A DNA stretch of 64,000 nucleotides from Candidatus Vagococcus giribetii (GTDB lineage Bacteria; Bacillota; Bacilli; Lactobacillales; Vagococcaceae), in NCBI RefSeq assembly GCF_017316185.1, contig NZ_JAFLVX010000021.1, positions 380 to 64,379 of the forward strand, given 5' to 3'. This document shows, piece by piece, positions 17,705 through 27,074 of this stretch (positions within the stretch are counted from its first letter, which is position 1; each line of letters starts with the position of its first letter). The position numbers and the translations under genes were made by a program. The notes below the pieces were generated by a model. That model worked only from the letters and a program-made list of their open reading frames with translations. It was not told the DNA's origin and did no database searches.

Positions 17705-19122
17705 AATTTAAAGCTTTTTTATTTTCTTTAACCCTATTTATTCTTATTTTTTTTGGTAGTTTATTAATCATCAGCAACAAATTACTAAACATCCAATTTC
17801 AATCTGGAGAAGCTCAAGCGTTATCACAGTATAACTACCTATCCTCTATGGTGGGAAAAGATATCGATGCTTTGTCATCAAGAGAAGATAATAGTAAAGA
17901 ACAAATTGACGAGTTACTAAAAACATACTCCCATAACTATAGTTACTCTAAGTACAAATTTATTATTTATGATAAGAATACTATTATTTCAGATAGTATT
18001 CTCTCTAATGACTCATCAAAATCAAAAACTTATCCTGAATCCAATAAAATTTCAATCTCAACTGAAAAAAATAATTATCACTATTATGTCCGAACAATAG
18101 GTAAAATCCCTACTTCTAATGACTATTACATCGAATCACTGTATGATATTTCATCTTTAATTAATGAATGGAAAGAAATTATTACTATAGTAATTGCAGT
18201 AGGTATTATAGGTTGTTTCTTATTTTCTCTTATTCTTCAATGGATATTATCATGGATTTTTAGACCTATCGAAGAAGTCACTAAAATCTCAAAAAAGATT
18301 TCTCAAGGCGATTATGAAACCAGAATTAACATAGAAAAAGGTTCTGAAGCCAAAGAGATGGCTCAATATTTTAATATGATGACTGATACCCTTCAGAATA
18401 AAATATCCGAACTAGAAAATCTCTCAGAAAGTAGACAGCAATTTGTAGATAATTTTTCCCATGAAGTTAGAACACCTATTACATCAATATATGGTTATGC
18501 AGAATTACTCATCTCTGCTTCAGGTAATGAAAATATGATTCTTTTAGCCTCACAAAATATCATGAGTGAAAGTAAACGCGTCATCAATTTATCAGAAAAT
18601 CTCTTATACTTATCTAGTATGAGACAACATGATATTGAATACAAAGAATACACCCTTCAAAAATTAATGAACGATATTAAAGAATCCACACAAATTACTA
18701 GAAAGAAAAAAAATATTCACTTACTAATTAATAACCAAGCACAAAAAATTTATGGCGATATCAACCTGTTACAAAGTCTTTTTATTAATCTAGTGAACAA
18801 TGCTACTCAAGCTTCCAATAATAACTCAACAATCTTTTTAAGTGCACAGGCTCATTCCGATAAGCTCACTGTTTCTATTCAAGATGAAGGAAAAGGCATC
18901 TCTAAAGAAGAATTAGAAAAAATAAGAGAACCTTTTTATCGCGTTGACAGCGCTCGTAGTCGCCACGATGGAGGTGCTGGTTTAGGACTTTCGATTTGTT
19001 CTCAAATTGTTGACTTACACCATGGTGACATGGTGATTGAATCAACAGTCAACAAAGGGACTACTATTTCTGTAATGTTTACAACTCCGAAACAAGTCGA
19101 TGATATTATCGAGACAACTTAA
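17701..19122 (+). CDS. Membrane sensor histidine kinase
   Basis: The 473-residue kinase has two membrane segments (about 7-28 and 158-185) flanking a 130-residue extracellular sensor, a HAMP linker, the phosphoacceptor H254 in FSHEVRTP, the N-box LINLVNNATQAS, and G-boxes DEGKGIS and GGAGLGLSIC. It is the partner of the regulator encoded just upstream. The next gene encodes an exported PepSY-like protein, a plausible target or co-sensor. Confidence 0.95.
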   Translation: MKFKAFLFSLTLFILIFFGSLLIISNKLLNIQFQSGEAQALSQYNYLSSMVGKDIDALSSREDNSKEQIDELLKTYSHNYSYSKYKFIIYDKNTIISDSILSNDSSKSKTYPESNKISISTEKNNYHYYVRTIGKIPTSNDYYIESLYDISSLINEWKEIITIVIAVGIIGCFLFSLILQWILSWIFRPIEEVTKISKKISQGDYETRINIEKGSEAKEMAQYFNMMTDTLQNKISELENLSESRQQFVDNFSHEVRTPITSIYGYAELLISASGNENMILLASQNIMSESKRVINLSENLLYLSSMRQHDIEYKEYTLQKLMNDIKESTQITRKKKNIHLLINNQAQKIYGDINLLQSLFINLVNNATQASNNNSTIFLSAQAHSDKLTVSIQDEGKGISKEELEKIREPFYRVDSARSRHDGGAGLGLSICSQIVDLHHGDMVIESTVNKGTTISVMFTTPKQVDDIIETT

Positions 19123-19198
19123 TAGTATTCTATCTTTAGTGAATGAGACAAAGACATCTCACTTACTAAATAAAAAAAGAAAGACGAGGTATTTATTT

Positions 19199-19900
19199 AT
19201 GAATAAGGTAGTAAAAAGTATGGTAGTAGGAACAGCTTTAATCGGATTATGTTCAGGTGGCGTTGTATTTGCAATGAACTCATCTCTAGATTCAAAATTG
19301 AATTCAACAAAAACAATTGAAGCAACGAGTACACTGAATCAATCAAGTAAGGCTACTGAAAAAATGCCTGAAGGAGCTATAGATGCTAAAAAAGCAGAAA
19401 CTTTAGGTATTGCAGCATTAGAAAGTATGACTGGATTCAAGAAAGATAGTGTTAAAGTTAATATGACTACATTAAAAGATCCCAACAATAGATGGTTGTG
19501 GTATGGTAGCGTAGAATCTGATGATAACATTAATTTCATGGTAGATGCTATTACTGGGGAAGTTGTCAATCTTGATAATCCTACAAACAATGAATACACT
19601 AACGATATTGATTACAGTAAAACTGACTATGACACATTCAACGCAGAACAATCAAAAAAACAAGATGACTACGCAAGTGATGTAAAACAAGCTGCATCTC
19701 AATTTACAAACGAAAAAATTGCAGATGTTAAATTTAATTATGCTGGTTTAGGCGAAGATAATAAATCAACTTATACAAACATGACATTCATAGCAACTAC
19801 CGAAAATGGTAAAGAGTGCTCGGTCACTCTGTCACCTAGAGATAAAAAAGTAACCACTATTTTTATTGTAACACCTGAAATACCAGGTGCCTTAGGTTAA
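19199..19900 (+). CDS. Exported PepSY-like protein
   Basis: A start at 19199 gives 233 residues beginning with a signal segment (MNKVVKSMVVGTALIGLCSG, cleavage near VFA). Residues about 60-120 resemble a PepSY unit (WLWYGSVESDDNINFMVDAITGEVVNL), and a second related unit may lie at 150-230. PepSY domains are often linked to regulation of proteases or kinases outside the cell. The gene follows the two-component genes by 76 bases and is probably their target. A GACGAGGT site precedes the ATG; longer frames start inside the kinase gene. Confidence 0.75.
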   Translation: MNKVVKSMVVGTALIGLCSGGVVFAMNSSLDSKLNSTKTIEATSTLNQSSKATEKMPEGAIDAKKAETLGIAALESMTGFKKDSVKVNMTTLKDPNNRWLWYGSVESDDNINFMVDAITGEVVNLDNPTNNEYTNDIDYSKTDYDTFNAEQSKKQDDYASDVKQAASQFTNEKIADVKFNYAGLGEDNKSTYTNMTFIATTENGKECSVTLSPRDKKVTTIFIVTPEIPGALG

Positions 19901-20126
19901 TCACCTATGGAAGCTAGCACCCAATTGATTAAAAATCACTTTCTCTCCTAAACAAAATCAGTTAATTAACCAGATAACTGAGTTAAGTGAGAGATATAAT
20001 GACAACAAAGTTTATCGGTACGAGTGTGTTAATCTAGCTTAATTTGACTAACTAAAAGTAATTCTATTTTTAACGTCTATGTCAACAAGTAGTGCCTTAT
20101 AATGATAATGTAAGAGGAGATTAGTT

Positions 20127-20354
20127 ATGTATCTTGGAACGTCAATCAAACAACAACGCCTTATAAAGATCCTCTCCCGCAAAGAACTAGCTAAAGCTCT
20201 AGATGTAAAAAGACTTCTTATTTATAGATGGGAGAACAATCAAAAACTCTCTACCCTATGCCACATCAACAACCTCTCTACTTATCTAAACATTGGTTTA
20301 GAGGGTTTACTTATTAACCTGAAAATATCGTTAAATAAAAAACAAAACCTCTAA
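20127..20354 (+). CDS. Small Xre-family regulator
   Basis: This 75-residue protein is little more than a helix-turn-helix domain (LSRKELAKALDVKRLLIYRWEN). The recognition helix differs from the neighbouring Xre proteins. An AAGAGGAG-like site precedes the ATG and a strong terminator overlaps its stop. Its target is not evident. Confidence 0.7.
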   Translation: MYLGTSIKQQRLIKILSRKELAKALDVKRLLIYRWENNQKLSTLCHINNLSTYLNIGLEGLLINLKISLNKKQNL

Positions 20355-20387
20355 AAAATCCTTCCTATCTTTATAGGGAGGATTTTT
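20354..20387. terminator. Hairpin terminator
   Basis: AAAAATCCTTCCTAT (20354-20368) pairs with ATAGGGAGGATTTTT (20373-20387) around a 4-base loop, with one mismatch-type G-T pair. Confidence 0.85.
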
Positions 20388-20510
20388 GCAGGATTAAACT
20401 ATCTTCAATAATTTTTTTTACAAAGTCGAAACAAGTCTACAATATAGCGATAATACTTTTACCCTATACGCAGACTGATATTCCAATAACAAACATAAGA
20501 GAGGTCTATC

Positions 20511-21251
20511 ATGTCCATCAAAAAAACTACTTCCCTTTTAATTTTATCAATTTTATTTGTTATTAGCGGGGTTAGCTACATATATCTAAATAAAATTAAT
20601 CTCAACAATGATCTTGAGAAAAAACATAACGTACAACAGGCAGAAGTTGCTTCTATAACGGAAAAAAAAGTTATTGAAACAAGTTATGTAGATCAAATTA
20701 ATGATAGAATCAATAAGCAACAATTCTCCAATCGACTAAATATTCCTTTAATATTACAAACAGATAAGAAATGGGCCAACACTTTTTACGGAAGTGACTC
20801 ATCTGATGTTGAAAATAATACCATTAAAATAAATGGTTGCGCTCTAGTTTCTTTAGCCATGATTTCATCCTATCTAGATAATAAAAATAGGACACCTCTT
20901 GATATCTTATTTTGGTCTGGAGATGCTTATTTTATAGAAAACCAAGGAACCTCGTGGAATATTTTTTCTGATTTTTCAGTAGCTAATGGCTATCAAATGA
21001 TTAACCTTGGTACTGATTTTGAAGCAGTCAAAGAGCAATTATTACTTGGTAACCCTGTAATTATTTCTGTTAAACCAGGAAAATTTACTAAAGTAGGACA
21101 TATTATGATTCTTTCTGGTTATGATAGTAGTCAAAATACTTTTTGGCTTAATGACCCAAATGATTCTGAAGAAAAACAGCATTCCACAACTCCATTTTCT
21201 CAAGGTGATTTAGAATCAGAAGTTGTTAATTTTTGGTCTTTTTCAAAATAA
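20511..21251 (+). CDS. Membrane-anchored C39-like cysteine peptidase
   Basis: A 246-residue protein with an N-terminal signal anchor (about 8-27) and a Peptidase_C39_2-type domain from about residue 78. The likely nucleophile is the cysteine in INGCALVSLAM, with the histidine in KVGHIMILSGY and the NDPND motif as the third catalytic region. It is expected to act outside the membrane. The family includes bacteriocin-leader-like peptidases and cell-wall-associated proteins; no bacteriocin gene is adjacent, so the substrate is unknown. Confidence 0.8.
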   Translation: MSIKKTTSLLILSILFVISGVSYIYLNKINLNNDLEKKHNVQQAEVASITEKKVIETSYVDQINDRINKQQFSNRLNIPLILQTDKKWANTFYGSDSSDVENNTIKINGCALVSLAMISSYLDNKNRTPLDILFWSGDAYFIENQGTSWNIFSDFSVANGYQMINLGTDFEAVKEQLLLGNPVIISVKPGKFTKVGHIMILSGYDSSQNTFWLNDPNDSEEKQHSTTPFSQGDLESEVVNFWSFSK

Positions 21252-21270
21252 TGATATCGGGCACTATTTA

Positions 21271-21301
21271 AGTGAGACTTTCATGACAGTCTCACTTTTT
21301 T
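21271..21301 (+). terminator. Terminator after the C39-like gene
   Basis: AGTGAGACT (21271-21279) and AGTCTCACT (21288-21296) form a 9-bp stem followed by TTTTT. Confidence 0.8.
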
Positions 21302-21423
21302 ACGTGTTATAATAAAATTATATTAATTTAAGTAGCACTTTAGTCAAATCAATCCTTTGTTTAGTGCTATTTACTAACTTTTCCATTATGCTTCAACTAT
21401 CAAAGAGTTAAAGGAGATTTTTT

Positions 21424-21846
21424 ATGGATATCGGTACGAAAATAAAATCATTAAGACAAACAAATAACCTAACTCAACAGGACTTAGCAGAAAAAATAAA
21501 CGTTTCCGCTCAATCTATTTCCAATTGGGAACGTGGGAAAGACTATCCAGATATTGGCAACATCATTCACCTATCTGATTTTTTCAAAGTCTCTCTAGAT
21601 GTTCTTATTAAAGAAGACATAGAGTTTAAAGAAGCCTTGATAAATAACAAAGTTGACCATCAAGTCTATTCTTTCTTTAACCTAATGCTTCTATTAGTCT
21701 TTGTTCTTATTTTAGGATTAAGTATTTATACGATTGTCATCAGTGGCTTTGACCAAAAAACCTTATTTGGTTTAGTCGTTGGGTCATTTGGTGTGATTGA
21801 TTTTGGCATGAAAGTCTACAGAAAAAAAGCAGCTTCAGCTAGTTAG
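21424..21846 (+). CDS. Xre-family regulator with two membrane segments
   Basis: Residues 1-65 form a helix-turn-helix with the pattern LTQQDLAEKINVSAQSISNW, and residues 80-130 hold two hydrophobic segments. It resembles the regulator at 16328 in design. An AAAGGAG site lies 9 bases before the ATG. The 3' end overlaps the convergent NADH oxidase gene by 8 bases. Confidence 0.85.
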   Translation: MDIGTKIKSLRQTNNLTQQDLAEKINVSAQSISNWERGKDYPDIGNIIHLSDFFKVSLDVLIKEDIEFKEALINNKVDHQVYSFFNLMLLLVFVLILGLSIYTIVISGFDQKTLFGLVVGSFGVIDFGMKVYRKKAASAS

Positions 21847-23272
21847 CTGATAAAGCTGCCATTGTTATATAATTATAAGGTTGGTTGAAGTGGGGTAAAA
21901 AGAATATATCTAATAAAGCTAATTCGTCAACTGTCACTTGTTTTGCTATCGCCAGTGAGAACATATGAATTCCCATAGACATATCTCCCTTAGAACTCAT
22001 TTGAGCTCCTAAAACACGTCGACTAACCTGATCGTAGACAATTCTTAGTTTTACTTGTTCATTGTCTTTCATAAAACTTGGTTTTTGTAAGTCTTCAAAA
22101 TCAGTCACTGCTACCTTAAAGCCCAGTGTCTTAGCTTTTTCATACGAAATACCCGTTGATACCATGTTTTGGCCAAAAATACTAATGCCGTTTGAACCTT
22201 GAACTCCTAATGATTTTAGCTCTGATCCGCCAATACTGTGTCCAGCTACTATCCCAGAACGAACAGCATTAGTTGCCAAAGCAATATGAGTCACTTCATT
22301 TAAAGCATTTGAATAGATAGTGGCACAATCCCCAATCGCATATACATCTGCTAAATTAGTTCTTTGATGCTCATCTACTAAGTAGGCTTTTTCTTTTGAT
22401 AAAGTCAAACGACCTTGTCCTAAGTCAACATTAGGAATAAAGCCAAGGGCATTTACCACTAAATCAACAGGATATTCTCCTTTATCCGTAACAATACCAC
22501 TTACTTTATTGTCCAAGGACGTCATTTTATTTTTAGCTATTTGTGTATCTGGATTGACTTTAATCTCCTGAACTAACTCTTCAATGCAACGTAAAAAGAC
22601 ATCCATGACATCATTTTTCTGATACGACATAACTTTTTCATTTAAGTGCAGTTCAACGCCATTCTCACTTAATGTGTTCGACATATCCTCTGATAACCAG
22701 GCATCATAATAAGCAGATAATACCTGACTTTCAATATCAAAAAGCAACACATTTTTTCCTCTTCTTTTAATAGCTTCTGCCATCTCAACACCAATATAAC
22801 CAGCCCCAACCACAGCCACATTTTGTACCATTGGGTCATCTAATTCTTCATCAACAACCATACAGTCTTCAAAAGTTTTTAAACAATGAATGCCTGCATA
22901 ATCATTGCCTGGTAAATTAAGATTAATTGGTTTTGATCCTGTTGCTAAAACAAGATTGTCATAAGTTTCTTCAAATGTCTCTCCATTAACACGACAACAA
23001 GAAACGATTTTTTTATCAAAATCAACGGCAACGACACTAGTCTCCATATGAATCGCCGCCCCTTTTTCTTCAAAGGCTTCTTTATTTGTATAAAACAATG
23101 TCTCATAAGAATCAATTTGTCTGCCCACCCATAATGGAGAGCCACAACCTAAATAGCTTAAACTATTACTTTTATCAATCATAACCACTTGTTGATCTGG
23201 GTAATGATCTAATAAGGTATTAGCTGCTGCAATCCCTGCATGGTTAGAGCCAATAATGACTGTTTTTACCAT
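21839..23272 (-). CDS. NADH oxidase / CoA-disulfide reductase family flavoprotein
   Basis: The 477-residue protein has two dinucleotide-binding motifs (VIIGSNHAGIAAANTL at the N-terminus for FAD and VVGAGYIGVEMAEAI near 155 for NADH), the single redox cysteine C43 in SYLGCGSPLW, and AIGDCATI for FAD. This pattern fits water-forming NADH oxidase (Nox) or CoA-disulfide reductase. It lies 65 bases after the last microcompartment gene in the same direction, with a hairpin between. Read-through would link NADH or CoA-thiol balance to choline use. A GGAGGAGAACG site precedes the ATG. Confidence 0.85.
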   Translation of the reverse strand: MVKTVIIGSNHAGIAAANTLLDHYPDQQVVMIDKSNSLSYLGCGSPLWVGRQIDSYETLFYTNKEAFEEKGAAIHMETSVVAVDFDKKIVSCCRVNGETFEETYDNLVLATGSKPINLNLPGNDYAGIHCLKTFEDCMVVDEELDDPMVQNVAVVGAGYIGVEMAEAIKRRGKNVLLFDIESQVLSAYYDAWLSEDMSNTLSENGVELHLNEKVMSYQKNDVMDVFLRCIEELVQEIKVNPDTQIAKNKMTSLDNKVSGIVTDKGEYPVDLVVNALGFIPNVDLGQGRLTLSKEKAYLVDEHQRTNLADVYAIGDCATIYSNALNEVTHIALATNAVRSGIVAGHSIGGSELKSLGVQGSNGISIFGQNMVSTGISYEKAKTLGFKVAVTDFEDLQKPSFMKDNEQVKLRIVYDQVSRRVLGAQMSSKGDMSMGIHMFSLAIAKQVTVDELALLDIFFLPHFNQPYNYITMAALSAN

Positions 23273-23301
23273 CGTTCTCCTCCTTAATCAAATATAAAGC
23301 T

Positions 23302-23325
23302 AGAGCCTAGACTTCTCTAGGCTCT
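23302..23325 (-). terminator. Hairpin between the last shell gene and the NADH oxidase gene
   Basis: AGAGCCTAGA (23302-23311) and TCTAGGCTCT (23316-23325) form a perfect 10-bp stem with a 4-base loop. On the minus strand it is followed by AGCTTTATATTT, a poor T-run, so it may be a leaky terminator or processing site. Confidence 0.55.
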
Positions 23326-23337
23326 AATTGTTGTATT

Positions 23338-23619
23338 TTATTTGCCGCTTAATGGTAAAATTGATTCCACTTCAGCATGTGGTCTTGGGATAACGTGAAC
23401 TGATAATAACTCACCAACACGTTCTGCTGCTGCTGCTCCTGCATCAGTTGCTGCTTTAACAGCACCAACATCACCACGAACCATAACTGTAATAATACCG
23501 CCACCAACTTTTTCTTTACCTACTAATGTTACATTAGCTGCTTTCACCATTGCGTCTGCTGCTTCAATTGATCCGATTAATCCTCTTGTTTCTACCATTC
23601 CTAGTGCATCTGATTTCAT
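23338..23619 (-). CDS. Microcompartment hexameric shell protein (BMC-H, PduA type)
   Basis: A 93-residue single-domain shell protein ([17 protein letters not shown] at the N-terminus, [17 protein letters not shown] in the middle, [10 protein letters not shown] at the C-terminus). Six copies form a flat hexagonal tile with a central pore. It is about 80% identical to the first gene of the operon (37889-38170), so the operon is bracketed by two near copies. The pore loop (KEKVGGGII) differs slightly from the other copy (KEMIGSGLV), which could alter what passes. Confidence 0.95.
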   Translation of the reverse strand: MKSDALGMVETRGLIGSIEAADAMVKAANVTLVGKEKVGGGIITVMVRGDVGAVKAATDAGAAAAERVGELLSVHVIPRPHAEVESILPLSGK

Positions 23620-23653
23620 CTGTATTTCCTCCTAATTAAAGTTTGTTTTTTTA

Positions 23654-24325
23654 TTATTTTAAAATGTCAATTCTAGTACTTGAAGTAACGCCTAAAGCGT
23701 TGGCTTCCTCAGTATCTATATGACACTCTAATCCTGAATTTGCTGTTGCTCTAATAATCACGTTGTTAAGAACGCCACCTCTTGGTCCATCAAATTCAAT
23801 GGAAACCTGCTCACCATCGACTACACCAAAATGTTTAGCCTCTTCTGGTAACATATGAATATGACGTTGAGCCACAATCACACCTTGAGTTAGTTGAACT
23901 GATCCCTTTGGTCCAATCATAGTCGCTCCTGATGTCCCATTTAAGTCACCAGATAAGCGAAGCTCACCTTTAATACCTAATTTAAAAGTATCTCCTTGAA
24001 GAATCTCAATTTGAGACACAGGTCTTGCTGGACCTAACACACGAATTTTTTCTAAAACTCCTTTTGGTCCACAAATTGTTACACACTCTTTACAGGCATA
24101 CTGACCTGGTTGAGATAAATCTTTTAATTTAGTTAACTCGTATCCTTTGCCGAATAAAGAATCAATATCGGCTCTTGATAAATGAGCGTGGCGATTAGAA
24201 ATGCCTACTGGTATTGTTTTAGCTATTTCTGTTACAGGTGCTTGTTGGTTTTTAGAGAGGTTCCCTTCAACAAGAATACTCAACACCCGATCTAGTACTT
24301 CTTCATATTGCTCCATCACATTCAC
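23654..24325 (-). CDS. pduL: PduL-type phosphotransacylase
   Basis: The 223-residue protein has the two PduL zinc-binding histidine motifs: SNRHAHLSRADID (about residue 42) and AQRHIHMLPEEA (about 160). It converts acetyl-CoA and phosphate to acetyl-phosphate and recycles CoA inside the compartment. The first 25 residues (MEQYEEVLDRVLSILVEG) form a likely amphipathic encapsulation helix, followed by a linker. It lies 7 bases after the aldehyde dehydrogenase gene. No acetate kinase gene is in the operon, although EutQ proteins have been linked to that activity. Confidence 0.93.
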   Translation of the reverse strand: MNVMEQYEEVLDRVLSILVEGNLSKNQQAPVTEIAKTIPVGISNRHAHLSRADIDSLFGKGYELTKLKDLSQPGQYACKECVTICGPKGVLEKIRVLGPARPVSQIEILQGDTFKLGIKGELRLSGDLNGTSGATMIGPKGSVQLTQGVIVAQRHIHMLPEEAKHFGVVDGEQVSIEFDGPRGGVLNNVIIRATANSGLECHIDTEEANALGVTSSTRIDILK

Positions 24326-24332
24326 TCTTTCA

Positions 24333-25883
24333 CTATTGATTCATTTCTTTTAACAATTGTTTGACAACATCCTCTAATTTAGCCACGTCTAAGCCTTCTG
24401 CTGATGAGTTACTCGCTTCAAATGATTTTTGAATGTCTGCAGGGCTCTTAGAAAAACCTTTATCACAAGTTACTTCTTGAGCGCCTTCACTTAATCCATA
24501 ATCAAATAACGTATCCTCAGCCACTAACGTTCTAACATCTTTTAGCCCGTAAGCGACTTTTTTAATGTTTAAGAGGTTTTTAGGACTAACATTTTCTGAT
24601 ACAGAACTACCACCAAACGTTCCACAACCTAATGTGAAGGAAATTGGTAAACCAGTACTAATACCTGTTCCACCTTGGCTTCCTCCGGTATTAACTAAAA
24701 TTCTTGACGCCGGTTTAGCGGCAAATTTTAGTACCATATCTCGGTCATTTGTATGAATACTCATCGTATGACCAATACCATTTTGTAGTAATTCAATACT
24801 TAAATGACAAGCTTCTTCCCAGTTATTAACCACATAAAAGCCTAAAACCGTTGTTAATTTTTCAAAGGATAATGGATAACCTTGACCCACACCTTTTTGT
24901 GGTCCTACTAATACTTTTGTACCACTTGGTACGCTGATACCAGCTGCTTCTGCAATCACATCTGCTGAACGTCCAACAAATTGTGCATTCATCGCATGAC
25001 CATTTTTAAACAACAATTGGCACACTTTGTCTGTTTCTTCCTCAGACATAAAGTAGCCACCTTGTCGGTTTAACTCAGAAATAACTTCCTCTTGGTTAAC
25101 AGTCTCACAGATGATAGCTTGTTCTGACGCACAGATAGTTCCGTTATCAAATGTTTTACTAGCGATAATTTTTTCGACAGCGTCTTTCACATTTGCTGTT
25201 CTTTCGATGTAGGCTGGTGAGTTCCCTGCTCCTACACCAATGGCAGGTTTACCTGAACTGTAAGCTGCTTTAACCATACCTGGTCCACCAGTGGCAATAA
25301 TCAAGGAAACTTCATCACCATGCATTAATTCATTGGTTGAAGCCATTGTTGGCGTTGAGACACAACTGATAAGACCCTTAGGTGCACCCGCTGCTTCTGC
25401 TGCCTCACGCATCACTTCACTCGCTGCTAAAGTACATTTTTTAGCAGCAGGATGTGGCGCAAAAACAATGGCATTGCGTGATTTAATCGCAATCATTGCT
25501 TTGAAGAAAACAGTTGATGTTGGATTCGTTGATGGAATAATTCCCATAACTAAGCCGACTGGTTCAGCCACATCAAAAGTTCCTTTTTCCACATCTTCTG
25601 AAATAATACCTACTGTTTGTTGATTTTTTATTTCTTCATAAAGTAAAACAGATGCCGCATGATTTTTATAAACTTTATCCGGAGCTTTCCCAAATCCAGT
25701 TTCCTCAACAGCCATTTGAGCTAAACAAACGGCATGCTTTTTGGCAGCATCACGCATACTTTTTAAAATTGTATCTACTTGTTCTTGCGTAAAAGTTGCC
25801 ATCTCATTAGCAGCTTTCTTCCCATTCCTAGCTAAGTTTCTAGCTTCTTGGACTGAACATAAATCTTTATCAAATGATTCCAT
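24333..25883 (-). CDS. CoA-acylating acetaldehyde dehydrogenase
   Basis: The 516-residue enzyme has the catalytic cysteine C251 in DNGTICASEQ, the NAD/CoA region IIPSTNPTSTVFFKA and GVGAGNSPAYIE. It oxidises the acetaldehyde released from choline to acetyl-CoA with NAD. The C-terminus (LDVAKLEDVVKQLLKEM) after a loose linker is a likely amphipathic encapsulation helix. A second, related protein at 34479-35909 has proline at the position of C251. The gene is placed between the extended shell protein and pduL. Confidence 0.94.
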   Translation of the reverse strand: MESFDKDLCSVQEARNLARNGKKAANEMATFTQEQVDTILKSMRDAAKKHAVCLAQMAVEETGFGKAPDKVYKNHAASVLLYEEIKNQQTVGIISEDVEKGTFDVAEPVGLVMGIIPSTNPTSTVFFKAMIAIKSRNAIVFAPHPAAKKCTLAASEVMREAAEAAGAPKGLISCVSTPTMASTNELMHGDEVSLIIATGGPGMVKAAYSSGKPAIGVGAGNSPAYIERTANVKDAVEKIIASKTFDNGTICASEQAIICETVNQEEVISELNRQGGYFMSEEETDKVCQLLFKNGHAMNAQFVGRSADVIAEAAGISVPSGTKVLVGPQKGVGQGYPLSFEKLTTVLGFYVVNNWEEACHLSIELLQNGIGHTMSIHTNDRDMVLKFAAKPASRILVNTGGSQGGTGISTGLPISFTLGCGTFGGSSVSENVSPKNLLNIKKVAYGLKDVRTLVAEDTLFDYGLSEGAQEVTCDKGFSKSPADIQKSFEASNSSAEGLDVAKLEDVVKQLLKEMNQ

Positions 25884-25910
25884 TGGTTTTACTCCTTTGC
25901 CTTGTTACTA

Positions 25911-26462
25911 CTATTTTTTATAGTGTTTAATGTAGGCTGTCATTAGTTTTTCTTTACTTGCTTTTTTGATTTCTTTACGAGATAGTTTGACATCAGGTAG
26001 TTGTTCTAAGTGGCTTCTTAACTCAGATACTTTATACTCAGCTAAGCATGTCCTCATTTGATCAACGTCCTCGTTTTCTAACCAATCAGCCAATGCTTCT
26101 GCTAGTGGTTTTTGCTCAGTTATTTCTTCATCAATCATCTCAATGATTATTTCTTCCTCTTCCTCAACAACTTCTTTTACTTCAACAGGCTCTTTAAATA
26201 ACTCACTAATTGAGTCATCTGGTCGAGGAATCGTATGAGTAGAAATCAACGCACATTCATTTAAGTGAGACACTGAAGCTGCACCTGCGTCAACTGCCGT
26301 TTTAACCGCTGCTACATCTCCTGAAATAACAACCGTTACAATCCCACCACCAATTATTTCTTTTTTGATTAGGTGAACTTCTGAGGATTTTAACATGGCA
26401 TCTAAGGCTTCAACAGCTGCTATAAGACCTGTTGTTTCAATAAATCCTAATGCTTCTTTCAT
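25911..26462 (-). CDS. BMC-H shell protein with acidic linker and basic C-terminal domain
   Basis: Residues 1-90 are a shell domain (ALGFIETTGLIAAVEALDAM; AVDAGAASVSHL). Residues about 105-130 are a strongly acidic linker rich in glutamate. Residues 130-183 form a helical, basic domain (SRKEIKKASKEKLMTAYIKHYKK region). This resembles EutK and PduK, shell proteins with extra C-terminal domains. The basic tail might bind nucleic acid, RNA or cargo; the sequence does not tell. The gene is 27 bases after the EutQ-like gene. Confidence 0.88.
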   Translation of the reverse strand: MKEALGFIETTGLIAAVEALDAMLKSSEVHLIKKEIIGGGIVTVVISGDVAAVKTAVDAGAASVSHLNECALISTHTIPRPDDSISELFKEPVEVKEVVEEEEEIIIEMIDEEITEQKPLAEALADWLENEDVDQMRTCLAEYKVSELRSHLEQLPDVKLSRKEIKKASKEKLMTAYIKHYKK

Positions 26463-26489
26463 TAGCTACTCCTTTATACATTCTGACGT

Positions 26490-27059
26490 TTAATAATTCA
26501 CATATAGTAAGTTAACATCTTCCGAACTAGTCCACGTAACAAGTGTCTGTTTTGGTATAACAACCACATCACCTTGCTTAACAGCATATTCTTTCTCATT
26601 AATTGTCATATTAAAACAACCATTCATGACATAATAAACTTCTTCTTGGCTTGTTTGATGTGGACAATTTTTGCCATTAAAAGTTAAAAAACCTAGTTTG
26701 ATAGACTTGTCATTCATTAATTCTCGTTTCAAAACAGAAACGTCTTGTCGGTTAGAAACTTGTTCTAACTGAACCGAATCTCCATCTATCACTGTTGTGC
26801 CACTTGGATCAATCACTGCCTTAAAAGGGTCACTAGGTACACCAATGGCTAAAACTTCTTTAAGTAATAAAATCAAATCTTCTGTCGTCACTTCTTGTTT
26901 ATCCGCTACTTCTTTTACTTCAATTGAGACACCGTACTCTTCTGCTAAATCTCTAGCTAAATCTGTTACGATTGTCTTTTTAGTCACATAAAGGGTGTCC
27001 AAACCGTTCTTGTGACACTGAGTAATATCTTCTGCAGAAATCAGTTTTTTCATCGACAC
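26490..27059 (-). CDS. eutQ: EutQ-like cupin protein
   Basis: The 189-residue protein has a C-terminal cupin barrel (about 95-189; TSQEEVYYVMNGCFNMTINEKEY, here as EEVYYVMNGCFNM, then VVIPKQTLVTW) and an N-terminal helical part starting KKLISAEDITQCHKNG. It matches EutQ of ethanolamine operons. EutQ has been reported to have acetate kinase activity, which would complete ATP formation from the acetyl-phosphate made by PduL. The exact role in choline compartments is not established. Confidence 0.85.
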   Translation of the reverse strand: MSMKKLISAEDITQCHKNGLDTLYVTKKTIVTDLARDLAEEYGVSIEVKEVADKQEVTTEDLILLLKEVLAIGVPSDPFKAVIDPSGTTVIDGDSVQLEQVSNRQDVSVLKRELMNDKSIKLGFLTFNGKNCPHQTSQEEVYYVMNGCFNMTINEKEYAVKQGDVVVIPKQTLVTWTSSEDVNLLYVNY

Positions 27060-27074
27060 ACTTTCCCTTTCTTT

